Assembly (NCBI RefSeq): GCF_021129175.1
Contig: NZ_JAJOHV010000068.1
Location: 42,965 to 106,964, forward strand
Direction of reading: 5' to 3'
Length of the DNA stretch: 64,000 nt
Source: Chromobacterium piscinae
GTDB taxonomy: Bacteria > Pseudomonadota > Gammaproteobacteria > Burkholderiales > Chromobacteriaceae
Made by a program: the position numbers and the translations under genes. Shown in pieces: positions 1 through 9,035 of this stretch (positions within the stretch are counted from its first letter, which is position 1; each line of letters starts with the position of its first letter). The notes beneath the pieces were generated by a model, which was not told the origin of the DNA, made no database searches, and saw only the letters and a program-made list of their open reading frames with translations.

Positions 1-10
1 GGGGCTCTCT

Positions 11-3000
11 ATGGCAAGCAACGCGCGGACCAGATTCATTTTGCTGGCGGTGCCCAGTTACGCGCTGTTCGCGCTGGCCTGGATCTTTTTCTCCGACCAA
101 TTGCTGGCCGGGCTGGATATTTCCCGAGTGGTTTCCCTTTCCATCGCCAAGGGCATTTTCTTCGTTCTGGTGACCTCCGTTCTGCTGTTGCTGGCATTGC
201 GGGCGGTGCCGTCCAGCGATAACGGCCTGCAACTGTTTTGGTTGGGTAGTCTGGCCAATGGTTTGCGGTCGGAGCGTTGGACTAATTGGCTTGCCTACCC
301 GGTGGTGCTGGTGTTGCTAGGCGGCGCGTTGGCGCTGCGGCAGTTCTTAATGGGGCCGGAGCTGGGCGATCATCCGATGTTGATCCTGTTCATGCTTCCC
401 ATCATTCTGGGGGCCTGCATGGGGGGGCTTGGCCCCGGTCTGCTGGCCACCGTGTTGGCGGTGCTGGCCGTCGACCTGGTGGCCGAGCCCCATCTGCATG
501 CCGCGCAAACACCGTGGCACAGCAAGCTGCAGCTGTTGTTTCTGATCTTGAATGGCTTGGCGGTGAGCCTGCTCAGCGAAATGCTGCGCTTGGCGCTGGA
601 GCGGGGCGTCATGCACCGGGCGCTGCTGGACGCCGTGGTGACCAGCACCTCCGACGCGGTGTTCATCAAGGACGTTCATGGGCGCTACCTGCTGGTCAAC
701 CACGCGGCGCTGGCCTTCGTCGGCAAGTCCAGCCGCGAGGTGATAGGCAAGGACGATTGGGAGCTGTTCGACGAGGAAACCGCGAAGGAGTTGATCGTCC
801 AGGATCGGCTGATCATGCAAAGCGGCCGGGTGCAGACCCACGAGGAGTACCTGGTGCTGCAAAATGGCGAGCGGATGGTGTTTCTGGTGACCAAGGGGCC
901 GGTCTACAACAGCGCAGGGCAACTGGGCGGATTATTCGGCATCTCGCGCGACGTCACCCGGCAAAAGCAGTCCGAACAGCTATTGCGCGACAGCGAATCG
1001 ATGTTGCAGCAGGCGCAGCAGTTGGCCGGCATCGGCAGCTGGAGCTGGGATTTGGCTGAAGACCGGCATTACTGGTCGCCTGAGGCCTATCGCCTGTTCG
1101 GCTTGGCCGAACGTTTCGGGCCGCCCGGTTATCCGGCGATGCGGCGATTTTTCAGCGACGAGGGCTGGGAGCAGCTGTCGGAGGCGATAGAACGCTGCAA
1201 GCTGGTGGGCATGGGATACGAGTGCGACGTGGAATTGCTGCGCGCGGATGGCGAAAGCCGCTGGCTGACGATGAGGGGAGAGGCGCGGCGCGGCGATGAG
1301 AACACCATTGTCGGGCTGTACGGCACCATGCAGGACATTACTGAACGCAAGCAGATGGCCATGCAGGTCAAGGCCAGTGAGTCCCGCCTGCAGCTGGTGG
1401 CCGAGGCTACCAGCGACGGCTTCTGGGATTGGGATCTGCGCAGCGGCAAGGTGTACCGTTCTTCCCGCTACTACGAGGTGACCGGCACCCAGCCGGAGGA
1501 AGACAGTGGCGATTTCCGCTTCTTCCGCCAGATGGTGCATCCGGCCGATTTGCCTTATGTGTTGCAGGCGATAGAAGCGCATCGCCGCGGCAAGAGCCCG
1601 AAGATAGAAATCGATTTTCGGCTGGCCAAGCAGGACGATGGCGTGCGCTGGCTTCAGGTGCGGGGCCGCGCGGTGGAGTGGGACGAGCGCGGGGCCGCGG
1701 TTCGGCTGGTCGGCAATCTGTCCGACATCACCGAACGCAAGCGCGCCGACGAGGACCTGAGGCTGGTGTTGAACGAAGCCGGCGACGCGATCTGGGTGAC
1801 CGACGTCGACGGCTATTTCATCTTCGCCAATCCTGCCGGCTGCCGCCTGACCGGGCATAGCCTGGACGAGTTGCGCGACATGCACATCCATGATCTGGTG
1901 GCTCCCGAGTGTCTGGGCATGTTGGCCGAACATCTGGCCAAGATCAACAACGGCTCCTTTCTGCGTTTCGAGTGGAAGCTACGGCTGAAGAAGGGCGGCG
2001 CGGTCAGCGTGGACCTGACTTCAGGCAAGATGAAGGACGGCCGCTATATCGCCTTCGGCCGCGACCTCACAGAACAGCACCGCGCCGAACAGGAGCTGCG
2101 TGACCGCGAGCGCCAGCTGGCGCGGGTGATTGCCGGCTCCGACCAGGGCTTCTGGGACTGGAACCTGAAAACCAACCGCTTCCAGGTCAGTCCGCGCTGG
2201 GAAAGCATGCTCGGTTATGGTCCCGGCGAAATGCATATCACGGCGGACAACTGGTACGAGCATCTGCATCCCGACGACGTGGCTCTGGTCCGGGACTCCA
2301 TCCAGCGCAATCTGCGCGGTGAACTGAACAGCCATGAGGTGGAAGTGCGCTGCCGGACCCGAGGCGGCGACTGGCGCTGGATCCTGTCGCGTGGCCGGGT
2401 GGTGGAGCGGAGCGAGCAGGGCGAGCCGCTGATGATGTCCGGCACCCATACCGACATCACCGAGCGCAAGGTGTTCGAACAGACGCAGAAGGAAGCTGCC
2501 GCGGTGTTCGACAGCAGCTATGAAGGCATTCTGATGGTGAATCCGGACGGCGTGATCACCAAAGTCAACAACGCCTTCTCCCGCATCACCGGCTACAGCG
2601 CCGAAGAGGCGATAGGGCAGAAGCCCAGCCTGCTGTCTTCCGGCAAGCAGCCGATCAGCTTCTACGAGGAGCTGTGGAACTCGGTCAAAGGCCACGATTT
2701 TTGGCGCGGCGAGCTGTGGAACCGCCGCAAGAACGGCGAGCTCTACGCCGAGCTGCTGTCGATTTCCGTGGTGCGCGACGAACAAGGGGAGGTGCAGCAC
2801 TATATCGGCATTTTTTCCGACATCACCCAGCTCAAGCAGCACGAGGCCGAGCTGGACCGCGTCGCGCATTACGATCCGCTAACCGGGGTGCCCAACCGCC
2901 GCCTGCTGTCCGACCGGCTGCGGCAGGCCATCGTGCGCGCCAACCGCAGCGGCAAGTCCTGCGCGGTGTGTTTCTTGGATCTGGACGGCTTCAAGGGCGT

Positions 3001-4183
3001 CAACGACAAATACGGCCATGCGGTGGGAGACCAGTTGCTGGTGGCGGTCAGCAACAATCTCAAGGCCATCCTGCGCGGCGACGACACGCTGGCGCGGCTG
3101 GGGGGCGACGAGTTTGTGGTGCTGTTGTCGGAAGTGGGGGGGCCGGAGGAGTGCATGCTGGTGCTGGACCGGGTGCTGGCCACCGCGTCGCGGCCGATGC
3201 CGGTGGGAGACGCGGCGGTCAGCGTCACGGCAAGCATAGGCGTCAGCCTGTACCCGCAGGACAATGTCGATCCGGACACGCTGTTGCGCCACGCCGATCA
3301 GGCGATGTATTTGGCCAAGGACGCGGGCAAGAACCGCTACCAGCTGTTCGATCCGGAAAACGACCGCAAGGCGCAGGAGCATCGCCAGTTTCTCGAACTG
3401 CTGCGTCAGGCGCTGGTCCGCGACGAGTTCACGCTGTTCTACCAGCCGGTGGTGGACCTGCAAAGCGGCGAGATCATCAGCGTGGAATCGCTGATACGCT
3501 GGCGCCACCCCAGGCGTGGGCTGCTGGCGCCGGCGGAGTTCCTGCCGCACTTGTCCGGCAACGAGCTGGAGGCAGCCTTCGGCTTGTGGGTGCTGGATGC
3601 CGCGCTCAGTCAGGTGTCGCGATGGGCGGAGGCCGGCTTCCACGTCAATATCAGCACCAATGTCAGCACCAACTACCTGCTGCGAGCCGATTTCGGCCAG
3701 CAACTGTCCGCCGTGCTGGGGCGCTATCCCAACGTGCCGCCCTGGCATCTGGAGCTGGAGATCGTGGAGAGCGCGTCCGGCGATGTCGAGCAAACCATTC
3801 GAGTGCTGCAGCGCTGCCGCGAACTGGGCGTGCATTTCGCGCTGGACGATTTCGGCACCGGGCACGCCTCGCTGACCCATTTGCGCCAACTGCCGGTGGA
3901 TACGCTGAAGATAGACAACAGTTTCGTGCACGACATGATAGATAGCCCGGACGACAGGCGCATCGTCGAGGGCGTGATCGAGCTAGCCTCCATTTTCGCC
4001 CGCAAGGCGATCGCCGAAGGCGTGGAGACGATGGAGCACGCCGCCTTGCTGCGCCGGCTTGGCTGTCGTTATGCCCAGGGTTTCGGCATCGCCAAGCCGA
4101 TGGAGGCCGACAAGGTGATGGAGTGGTGCCGTCGATGGCAGCAAGACGAGACCTGGCAACAGTTGGCGGATCAGGCTTCCTGA
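11..4183 (+). CDS. Membrane PAS-GGDEF-EAL cyclic-di-GMP synthase/phosphodiesterase
   Basis: Predicted inner-membrane enzyme that makes and/or breaks cyclic di-GMP. The first 200 residues hold several hydrophobic segments, with a DUF4118-like membrane block near 95-195. Six PAS domains follow (about 205-315, 328-440, 455-570, 580-690, 700-815, 822-940), then GGDEF (945-1115) and EAL (1125-1380). GGDEF is intact, with an RGDD inhibitory site five residues upstream. The EAL signature reads ESLIRW; the other landmarks (LEIVES, ALDDFGTGHAS, TLKIDNS, EGVET) are present, so both activities are possible. ATG at 11 is the first visible start, and no clear ribosome site is seen in the ten bases before it. 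Confidence 0.93.
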   Translation: MASNARTRFILLAVPSYALFALAWIFFSDQLLAGLDISRVVSLSIAKGIFFVLVTSVLLLLALRAVPSSDNGLQLFWLGSLANGLRSERWTNWLAYPVVLVLLGGALALRQFLMGPELGDHPMLILFMLPIILGACMGGLGPGLLATVLAVLAVDLVAEPHLHAAQTPWHSKLQLLFLILNGLAVSLLSEMLRLALERGVMHRALLDAVVTSTSDAVFIKDVHGRYLLVNHAALAFVGKSSREVIGKDDWELFDEETAKELIVQDRLIMQSGRVQTHEEYLVLQNGERMVFLVTKGPVYNSAGQLGGLFGISRDVTRQKQSEQLLRDSESMLQQAQQLAGIGSWSWDLAEDRHYWSPEAYRLFGLAERFGPPGYPAMRRFFSDEGWEQLSEAIERCKLVGMGYECDVELLRADGESRWLTMRGEARRGDENTIVGLYGTMQDITERKQMAMQVKASESRLQLVAEATSDGFWDWDLRSGKVYRSSRYYEVTGTQPEEDSGDFRFFRQMVHPADLPYVLQAIEAHRRGKSPKIEIDFRLAKQDDGVRWLQVRGRAVEWDERGAAVRLVGNLSDITERKRADEDLRLVLNEAGDAIWVTDVDGYFIFANPAGCRLTGHSLDELRDMHIHDLVAPECLGMLAEHLAKINNGSFLRFEWKLRLKKGGAVSVDLTSGKMKDGRYIAFGRDLTEQHRAEQELRDRERQLARVIAGSDQGFWDWNLKTNRFQVSPRWESMLGYGPGEMHITADNWYEHLHPDDVALVRDSIQRNLRGELNSHEVEVRCRTRGGDWRWILSRGRVVERSEQGEPLMMSGTHTDITERKVFEQTQKEAAAVFDSSYEGILMVNPDGVITKVNNAFSRITGYSAEEAIGQKPSLLSSGKQPISFYEELWNSVKGHDFWRGELWNRRKNGELYAELLSISVVRDEQGEVQHYIGIFSDITQLKQHEAELDRVAHYDPLTGVPNRRLLSDRLRQAIVRANRSGKSCAVCFLDLDGFKGVNDKYGHAVGDQLLVAVSNNLKAILRGDDTLARLGGDEFVVLLSEVGGPEECMLVLDRVLATASRPMPVGDAAVSVTASIGVSLYPQDNVDPDTLLRHADQAMYLAKDAGKNRYQLFDPENDRKAQEHRQFLELLRQALVRDEFTLFYQPVVDLQSGEIISVESLIRWRHPRRGLLAPAEFLPHLSGNELEAAFGLWVLDAALSQVSRWAEAGFHVNISTNVSTNYLLRADFGQQLSAVLGRYPNVPPWHLELEIVESASGDVEQTIRVLQRCRELGVHFALDDFGTGHASLTHLRQLPVDTLKIDNSFVHDMIDSPDDRRIVEGVIELASIFARKAIAEGVETMEHAALLRRLGCRYAQGFGIAKPMEADKVMEWCRRWQQDETWQQLADQAS

Positions 4184-4252
4184 CGCCATTCTTCGCCGTC
4201 ATGTGTTTGGCGGCGGCTGTTTTCTGCTAGATTGCCTTTTTCAGACACATTG

Positions 4253-4276
4253 GGCCCGCCGCGAGGCGGGCCTTGT
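4253..4276 (+). terminator. Hairpin after the GGDEF-EAL gene
   Basis: GGCCCGCC-GCGA-GGCGGGCC forms a perfect 8-bp stem with a GCGA tetraloop, followed by only a short T-rich stretch (TTGT). It lies 70 bases after the stop and just before the next ribosome site. Probably a weak intrinsic terminator. Confidence 0.5.
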
Positions 4277-4293
4277 CATTGGAGAATTCCGGC

Positions 4294-4767
4294 ATGCATG
4301 AGCGCACCAACACAGGGCATCTGGTTGAAATAAGGCTCGCCGCCGGCGCGGATGCCAACGCGCTGGCGGCCCTATACCGCCAGTTGACCGGCGATGCGCG
4401 AACGCGGGTGTTGCCGGCGAGGCTGGACGCCTTGGCGGACGGCGCGCGGGCACAGGTGCTGGTGTGCGAATGCGGCGGCGAGCTGGCCGGCACCGCCTGG
4501 CTCGGTTTTTGCGAGGACATCATGTACGGTGAGCAGCCGTTCGCCGTGCTGGAGAACGTGGTGGTGGATGCGCGCTGGCGCGGCCGTGGGCTGGGCGCGA
4601 TGCTGCTGCGATAGGCCGAACGGCGCAGTCTGGCGCGAGATTGCTCCAAAATCATGCTACTCAGCTCGATTGGCCGGGAGGATGCACACCGTTTTTTCTT
4701 GGGCGCCGGCTTCCGCGGCGACGCCAAGCGGGGATTCGTCAAGTATCGCAGCCAGATGGCGGAGTGA
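4294..4767 (+). pseudogene. GNAT N-acetyltransferase interrupted by an in-frame TAG
   Basis: A GNAT acyltransferase frame of 158 codons with a GGAG ribosome site 9 bases before ATG 4294. After residue 106 a TAG (4612-4614) follows the acetyl-CoA-binding stretch RWRGRGLGAMLLR. The same frame then continues without a stop through typical GNAT C-terminal sequence (AERRSLARDCSKI, AHRFFLGAGFRG) to TGA at 4765. A single-base change, for example TGG to TAG, explains this. The truncated product would lack the C-terminal half of the fold. A sequencing error or suppression cannot be excluded. Confidence 0.8.
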
Positions 4768-4804
4768 GTTGGGCTTAGTTGAGAACACGAGCCAAGGAAA
4801 CAGG

Positions 4805-5305
4805 ATGCGTATGCAAGAAAGAACGAGATCAGGCATGGCCAGGGAGGCGACGGGGGGGACGATCAGGCTGGAACGCCCGGATCAACCCGAAGTGCTGGCC
4901 TTGATAGACGAGCTGGACGCCTACCAGAAACCTTTGTACCCGCCAGAATGCCATTACGGAGTGGATGTGTCGGTCTTGTTAGCGCCGGAGGTGGCTTTCG
5001 CCGTGATTCGAGGGGAGGAGGGCGCGGCGCTGGGATGCGGCGCAGTATGGTGCGGAGCGGAGTTCGGCGAGCTCAAGCGGATATTCGTCAAGCCGGAATG
5101 CCGGGGCAAGGGAGCGGCGCGGGCCGTGCTGTCATTCCTGGAGGAGCAGGCGCGCGCCAGGGGCTGCGCGGTGGTGATGCTGGAGACGGGCATCCATCAG
5201 CATGAGGCGATCGCTTTGTATCAGCGCGCCGGCTACGATTTCTGCCCGCCTTTCGGCGATTACCGCGAAGACCCGCACAGCGTGTTCATGCGCAAGCCGC
5301 TGTGA
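4805..5305 (+). CDS. GNAT family N-acetyltransferase
   Basis: A 166-residue GNAT acetyltransferase; substrate unknown. The acetyl-CoA site is clear: LKRIFVKPECRGKGAARAVL holds the Q/RxxGxG/A-type loop. The later YQRAGYDFCPPFG segment is the usual beta6-beta7 region. ATG 4805 has AAGGA six bases upstream; ATG 4811 is an alternative. It follows the broken GNAT gene by 37 bases, possibly in one operon, but the two sequences do not look like recent duplicates. It ends two bases from the end of the convergent next gene. Confidence 0.85.
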   Translation: MRMQERTRSGMAREATGGTIRLERPDQPEVLALIDELDAYQKPLYPPECHYGVDVSVLLAPEVAFAVIRGEEGAALGCGAVWCGAEFGELKRIFVKPECRGKGAARAVLSFLEEQARARGCAVVMLETGIHQHEAIALYQRAGYDFCPPFGDYREDPHSVFMRKPL

Positions 5306-5306
5306 G

Positions 5307-5972
5307 TCATGGGGCCTTGCCCAGATGGGCTGCCAGTTGGCGCGCGCTCTGGCGGCACCATTCGTCTATCAGCGGCTTGATCAGGTCCAGCGTCATCGGC
5401 TGTTCCTTGGTCTTGTTCTTTTCGTTCTGGCGCAGGTTGACGGTGCCGGCCAGCAGGCCGCCGTCCTGGGCATCCTCCAGTTGCGCCATGCTCGCGATCT
5501 TCAGCAGGTAGGGCTCTTTGCCGGTGGCCAGGCGCGCCAGATTGAACACGGCTTTCACCGGCAGTAGGTCGATGGCGTTGACGCCCGGCCTGTCCTGGCT
5601 CACGCCGGTGACGGCCACCCGCAACCGGGCGACGCCCGTCGCCGGCTGCAGCGCTTCCTCAACGCCGGCGGCTTTCAGTTCCGCCTGCATCCGGTCGTGG
5701 AAATAGCCGGCAATCGCGTTTTCCTCTCCCGCCTGCAGCAATTCCCAGCTGCCGTCATCCGCCTGCCGCAGGAACAGCAAGGGTTCCAGCAACACCGAAT
5801 GGTAAGCCTTCAGATCCACGCCGGGTTTTTGGTACACGCGCTGGCCGGGCACCATCTTGCCGGGCTGGAAAGCATCCAGCGGCACGGTGAACAGGTTGTC
5901 GGCGTTGTCGGCCCAGGCGGGCAGACTCAGTCCAAGGACGCAGAATAGAGTTAGTGCGGACAGTCTCATCAT
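5307..5972 (-). CDS. DUF3313-like exported protein
   Basis: A 221-residue protein with a signal peptide (MMRLSALTLFCVLGLSLPAWA), so probably periplasmic or outer-membrane associated. The N-terminal part, with KPGVDLKAYHSVLLEPL, resembles DUF3313, a family of unknown role. No lipobox cysteine is seen after the signal. Two adjacent ATGs (5972, 5969) follow an AGAGGAAA ribosome site, so the longer reading frame upstream is not needed. Family assignment is from memory of the pattern and is tentative. Confidence 0.7.
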   Translation of the reverse strand: MMRLSALTLFCVLGLSLPAWADNADNLFTVPLDAFQPGKMVPGQRVYQKPGVDLKAYHSVLLEPLLFLRQADDGSWELLQAGEENAIAGYFHDRMQAELKAAGVEEALQPATGVARLRVAVTGVSQDRPGVNAIDLLPVKAVFNLARLATGKEPYLLKIASMAQLEDAQDGGLLAGTVNLRQNEKNKTKEQPMTLDLIKPLIDEWCRQSARQLAAHLGKAP

Positions 5973-6070
5973 CGTTTCCTCTGTTTTGGCTTCAGTACGG
6001 TGACATGCCGCAGACAGGATAGTTCGAAGCGGAGCGCTTGTCGCGCGGGAAGAGCCAGGGCCGCTCATAG

Positions 6071-6176
6071 CCGCTAACAAAACCTCGCAGAGAACCTGAG
6101 CCAAGGCGCGCCGACGCAGGCAGTGCCAATCGTGCGACAAGGAGGCGCAACGCAGGATCAGGGGTTTTGTTGGCGG
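6071..6176. repeat. Inverted-repeat-bounded 106-bp intergenic element
   Basis: CCGCTAACAAAACC at 6071-6084 pairs with GGTTTTGTTGGCGG at 6163-6176 (14 bp with one G-T pair), enclosing about 78 bases. It sits between two minus-strand genes. It could be a small non-autonomous repeat or a structured RNA. No second copy was noticed in this window. Confidence 0.4.
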
Positions 6177-6179
6177 GTC

Positions 6180-6377
6180 TTAACGGGCGAAGTAGGCGTA
6201 CAGCGCCAGCATCAGGATGCAGGCCGCCACCATTAGATTGAGCAGGAGTTCCTCCTGCAGCGGTTCGAAATGCAGTTTGTCATGTGCGCTCAGGCGGGAG
6301 CCGTTGAGCTTGCGCAGCCAGTATTGCAGCAGATTGCGGGGACTGGGGCTGCCCGCGTCGGCATTACCGGGTTTCAT
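6180..6377 (-). CDS. Small single-pass membrane protein, unknown function
   Basis: A 65-residue protein with a polar N-terminal half (MKPGNADAGSPSPRNLLQYW) and a C-terminal hydrophobic helix (LLLNLMVAACILMLALYAYF), suggesting a tail-anchored inner-membrane protein. ATG 6377 was chosen because coding character starts there; the ribosome site (AAGGCG) is weak. Upstream the DNA is unusually AT-rich for this window and probably holds the promoter. Function not recognised. Confidence 0.55.
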   Translation of the reverse strand: MKPGNADAGSPSPRNLLQYWLRKLNGSRLSAHDKLHFEPLQEELLLNLMVAACILMLALYAYFAR

Positions 6378-6634
6378 GATCGAACGCCTTTTTGTTTGAG
6401 AGTGAACTTTACCGCATTTTACGCCGCTTTTATATGCGGGCAACATCTTTTGATGAATATTTTTCTTTCGTAAATGAATATTCAAATAGAAATAATGCCT
6501 TTGGAATTGATTGGTTAGGAGAGGCTGCATCGTGGAGGACGGCAGCTGGGCTACACTGACGAAAGTGGCCCGAGCGGAGGGCCGGAGCGCGCGGATGCGT
6601 TGCCGGACCGCCGCCGCGCAGGCAGGGAGAGACG

Positions 6635-7357
6635 ATGAAACTGCGGCTTGTTTGGCTGGCTTTGGCCGTCGCTGCCGCAACTGCGGCCGCGGAGCCTGTG
6701 TTGTTCCATTCCTACACGCTCGCGGTGGAGCCGTGGGGCGTGGCCGACAGCGACCGGGGCGTCGGCCCGGATTTCGTCCGTTTCCTGGCGGCGCAGACCG
6801 GCGTGCCGATCAAGGCCGAGGTCAGGCCCTATCTGCGGGTGATAGACGGCATGCGCAGCGGAGCCAACGCGATCAATCTGGGCATCCCCACCGAGGAGAG
6901 GGAGCGTTACGGCATCCCCATCTGCGAGGTGGCGACGCTCAAGGTATCGTTGGTTTACCTGAAGGAGCCAGGGCGCGCGCATCCATCAGAGCGCAGCTTC
7001 GCCGGCCTCGCCGTCGGGGAGCTTAGAGGCAGCCACACGCTGGACGCCTTCGACCGCGCGGTGCCGCATGCCAGAGTGCTGCTGGGCGATATGGATCAAG
7101 GCGCGAAGATGCTGGCGGCGGGCAGGCTGGACGCCACTGTTTGCGTGCGGCCCGGTTGCGGTAATGTGCTGGATGAGGCGGGCCTGGCCGGAAAGGCTTT
7201 GGGAGAATGGCAGTTGGACGTGCAGCCGCTGAGGATTTACGTCTCGAAGTCCAGCGCGCTGGCGCGCGACGCGGATGCGATGGGCAGGTTGAAGCAGGCT
7301 TGCGAATCATTGGAAGGCCATCAGGAGATGCGTCGCCTGCTGGCCCCCTATCATTAA
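6635..7357 (+). CDS. Periplasmic solute-binding-like protein (SBP_bac_3 type)
   Basis: A 240-residue protein with a signal peptide (MKLRLVWLALAVAAATAAA, cut before EPVLF) and the overall layout of short amino-acid-binding-like periplasmic proteins, including GVGPDFVRFLAAQ near the start and QLDVQPLRIYVSKSS late. No permease or ATPase gene is adjacent, so it may be a stand-alone sensor rather than a transporter part. ATG 6635 follows GGGAGAGAC. Ligand unknown. Confidence 0.75.
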   Translation: MKLRLVWLALAVAAATAAAEPVLFHSYTLAVEPWGVADSDRGVGPDFVRFLAAQTGVPIKAEVRPYLRVIDGMRSGANAINLGIPTEERERYGIPICEVATLKVSLVYLKEPGRAHPSERSFAGLAVGELRGSHTLDAFDRAVPHARVLLGDMDQGAKMLAAGRLDATVCVRPGCGNVLDEAGLAGKALGEWQLDVQPLRIYVSKSSALARDADAMGRLKQACESLEGHQEMRRLLAPYH

Positions 7358-7361
7358 ACGC

Positions 7362-7388
7362 GGCGGGGAGGGCAAGCCGTCCCCGCCA
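7362..7388. terminator. GC-rich hairpin between convergent genes
   Basis: GGCGGGG and CCCCGCC pair across a short loop in the 41-base gap between two convergent genes. There is no T tract, so it may only slow polymerase or protect 3' ends. Confidence 0.35.
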
Positions 7389-7398
7389 GGCGTCCATT

Positions 7399-8088
7399 TC
7401 AGACCGACATCGACATCAACAGGCTGCTGATGTCGTTGCTGCCGGCATTCGCCTGGTACAGGCTCAGGGCTGCTTGCAACTGCTGGACGTTGTTGGCCGC
7501 GCTGGCGGAGCCAGTAGTTGCCGAGGATTGGGATTGGCTGCCGTTGGCGGCGTTCAGCAGGCTTTGCAGGCCGCTGTCGTTTTGTTGCTCGCCGCCGCCA
7601 TGATGGTGGTGATGGCGGTGCTGGCCGCTGGCTTGCTGGGTGCCATCAGCTTGCAGGCCCTGCTGCAGTTGCTGGAAATCCTGCTGCGCCTGGCTCAGAT
7701 TGCCGGACTGCAGGTCCTGGCCCAGCGTGTTCAGCAAGGAGGAGATGGAACTCCCGGCGCTGCTCGCGCCGCTGCTGGTTTGGCTGCCGTTCACCGCGGC
7801 GAACGGATCGGTCGAGCTGGAGCTGGAGGGCGAGGTGGAGGGCGAGGTGGAGGACGCCGCGCTGATGGCGTTGTTCAGCGCGGAACTGAAGTCGCCGCCG
7901 CTGTTGCCGCCATTGCTGTTGTTCGAGCCGTTCAACTGCTGCAGCGCGGCCAGAGCCTGCTGCGCGCCGGCGATGTCGCCTTGCTGGACCGACTGGGTCA
8001 GGCTGTTGAAATCCTGACGGCGCTGCTGGCGCTGCGCCTGCATCTGTTGCCAATAGGCGTTCGAGGTATTGGTACTGCTGACGGACAT
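7399..8088 (-). CDS. Ser/Gln/Asn-rich low-complexity protein with a His run
   Basis: A 229-residue protein without signal peptide or membrane helix. The N-terminal 60 residues are Gln-rich (YWQQMQAQRQQRRQDF) and include SVQQGDIAGAQQALAALQQL; a related segment recurs later as DLQSGNLSQAQQDFQQLQQ. The middle is a Ser/Asn/Gly linker and residues near 160-170 read RHHHHHGGG, a possible metal-binding stretch. ATG 8088 has AGGAG eight bases upstream. The sigma-54 promoter about 200 bases upstream suggests control by a dedicated activator. Function unknown. Confidence 0.7.
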   Translation of the reverse strand: MSVSSTNTSNAYWQQMQAQRQQRRQDFNSLTQSVQQGDIAGAQQALAALQQLNGSNNSNGGNSGGDFSSALNNAISAASSTSPSTSPSSSSSTDPFAAVNGSQTSSGASSAGSSISSLLNTLGQDLQSGNLSQAQQDFQQLQQGLQADGTQQASGQHRHHHHHGGGEQQNDSGLQSLLNAANGSQSQSSATTGSASAANNVQQLQAALSLYQANAGSNDISSLLMSMSV

Positions 8089-8290
8089 GATGCTTCTCCT
8101 TGAGAACGATGTTGCCGGGCAGCGCTTCACGGATCCGCTGCTGTCCTTGGCGGCAGCCGGTCGGAGCGTGGACTCCCGTCCGGCCGGCAATTGTTGCCGC
8201 CTTGCCGTTCAATGTTTGCCGTTGTCGTCGCGGAAATGGCTGTTTTTCTGATTTTCCAATCGAAAACAATGGTTTGGCGTGGGTTGGTTC

Positions 8291-8306
8291 AGCAATAGGC
8301 GTGCCA
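8291..8306 (-). promoter_or_regulatory. Sigma-54 (-24/-12) promoter
   Basis: Read on the minus strand, TGGCACGCCTATTGCT matches the sigma-54 consensus TGGCACG-N4-TTGCW in every fixed position. Transcription would start near 8280 and run into the Ser/Gln-rich gene at 8088, giving a leader of about 190 bases. The rest of the 338-base gap (8089-8426) shows no gene; an upstream enhancer site was not identified. Confidence 0.8.
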
Positions 8307-8426
8307 GATTGCCGTCATCGAGCGGGGGAGATGTTTACAGATGTTGCGGCATCGGCGCTGCTGGAAAAAACCGCGGAGGATCTGAGCGCCGCCGTACCGA
8401 TTCGGTTCTGGCTTGGTCGGCGGTTC

Positions 8427-9035
8427 TCAGCCGAAGCCGCGCTTGCGCAGGGCCTGGTACAGCATCGCGGCGCTCAGCGCGTCATTGAGCGCGTCGTGGC
8501 GGGGCAAGTCCGGCACGCCCAGCTCTCGGTGCAGCGCGTCCAGGCTGAGGTCGATGTGGGAGTCCGGATGCTGGCGGAAGCGGTAGTCGTAATAGCGGGC
8601 GGATAGTTCGATCTGCCGTTGCGGCAGGCCAATGCCCAGCCAGGGCTTCACGTATTTGTTGAGCACGGCGACGTCGTATTCCAGGTAGTAACCCAGCAGC
8701 GGCCGTCCGCCGGTGAAGGCCAGCAGCCTGAGAATCGCCTCGCGCGGAGACAGGGCGTCGGCCAGGTCGCGGCGGCGCAGGCCGTGCACGGCGATATTGC
8801 CGGCGCTGGGAATATTTTCCGGTTTGACCAGCAGGTACAGCGCCTCGCTGTGCAGAATGCGGTTGCCGCGCAGTTTGACCGCGCCTATCGACAGCAGTTC
8901 GGCCTCGGCCGCGTTCAAACTGGTGGTCTCGCAGTCCAGGCTGACCATCTCGTCCGCAGGCTCGTCGAACAGCAGGCTCCAGGCCGGATCGCGCAGCCGC
9001 GCGCGTTGCCAGCGCCGCCGCAGCCGCTCCAGCAT
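8427..9035 (-). CDS. DnaQ-like 3'-5' exonuclease
   Basis: A 202-residue DEDDh exonuclease domain. Exo I reads SLDCETTSLNAAEAELLSIG with the DxE acids, Exo II is near GYYLEYDVAVLNKYV, and Exo III is HDALNDALSAA. Probably acts on DNA or RNA 3' ends; it is not the full polymerase III epsilon subunit. The ATG overlaps the stop of the upstream cNMP/CBS/DUF294 gene by one base (TGATG), so the two are translationally coupled. Confidence 0.9.
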   Translation of the reverse strand: MLERLRRRWQRARLRDPAWSLLFDEPADEMVSLDCETTSLNAAEAELLSIGAVKLRGNRILHSEALYLLVKPENIPSAGNIAVHGLRRRDLADALSPREAILRLLAFTGGRPLLGYYLEYDVAVLNKYVKPWLGIGLPQRQIELSARYYDYRFRQHPDSHIDLSLDALHRELGVPDLPRHDALNDALSAAMLYQALRKRGFG

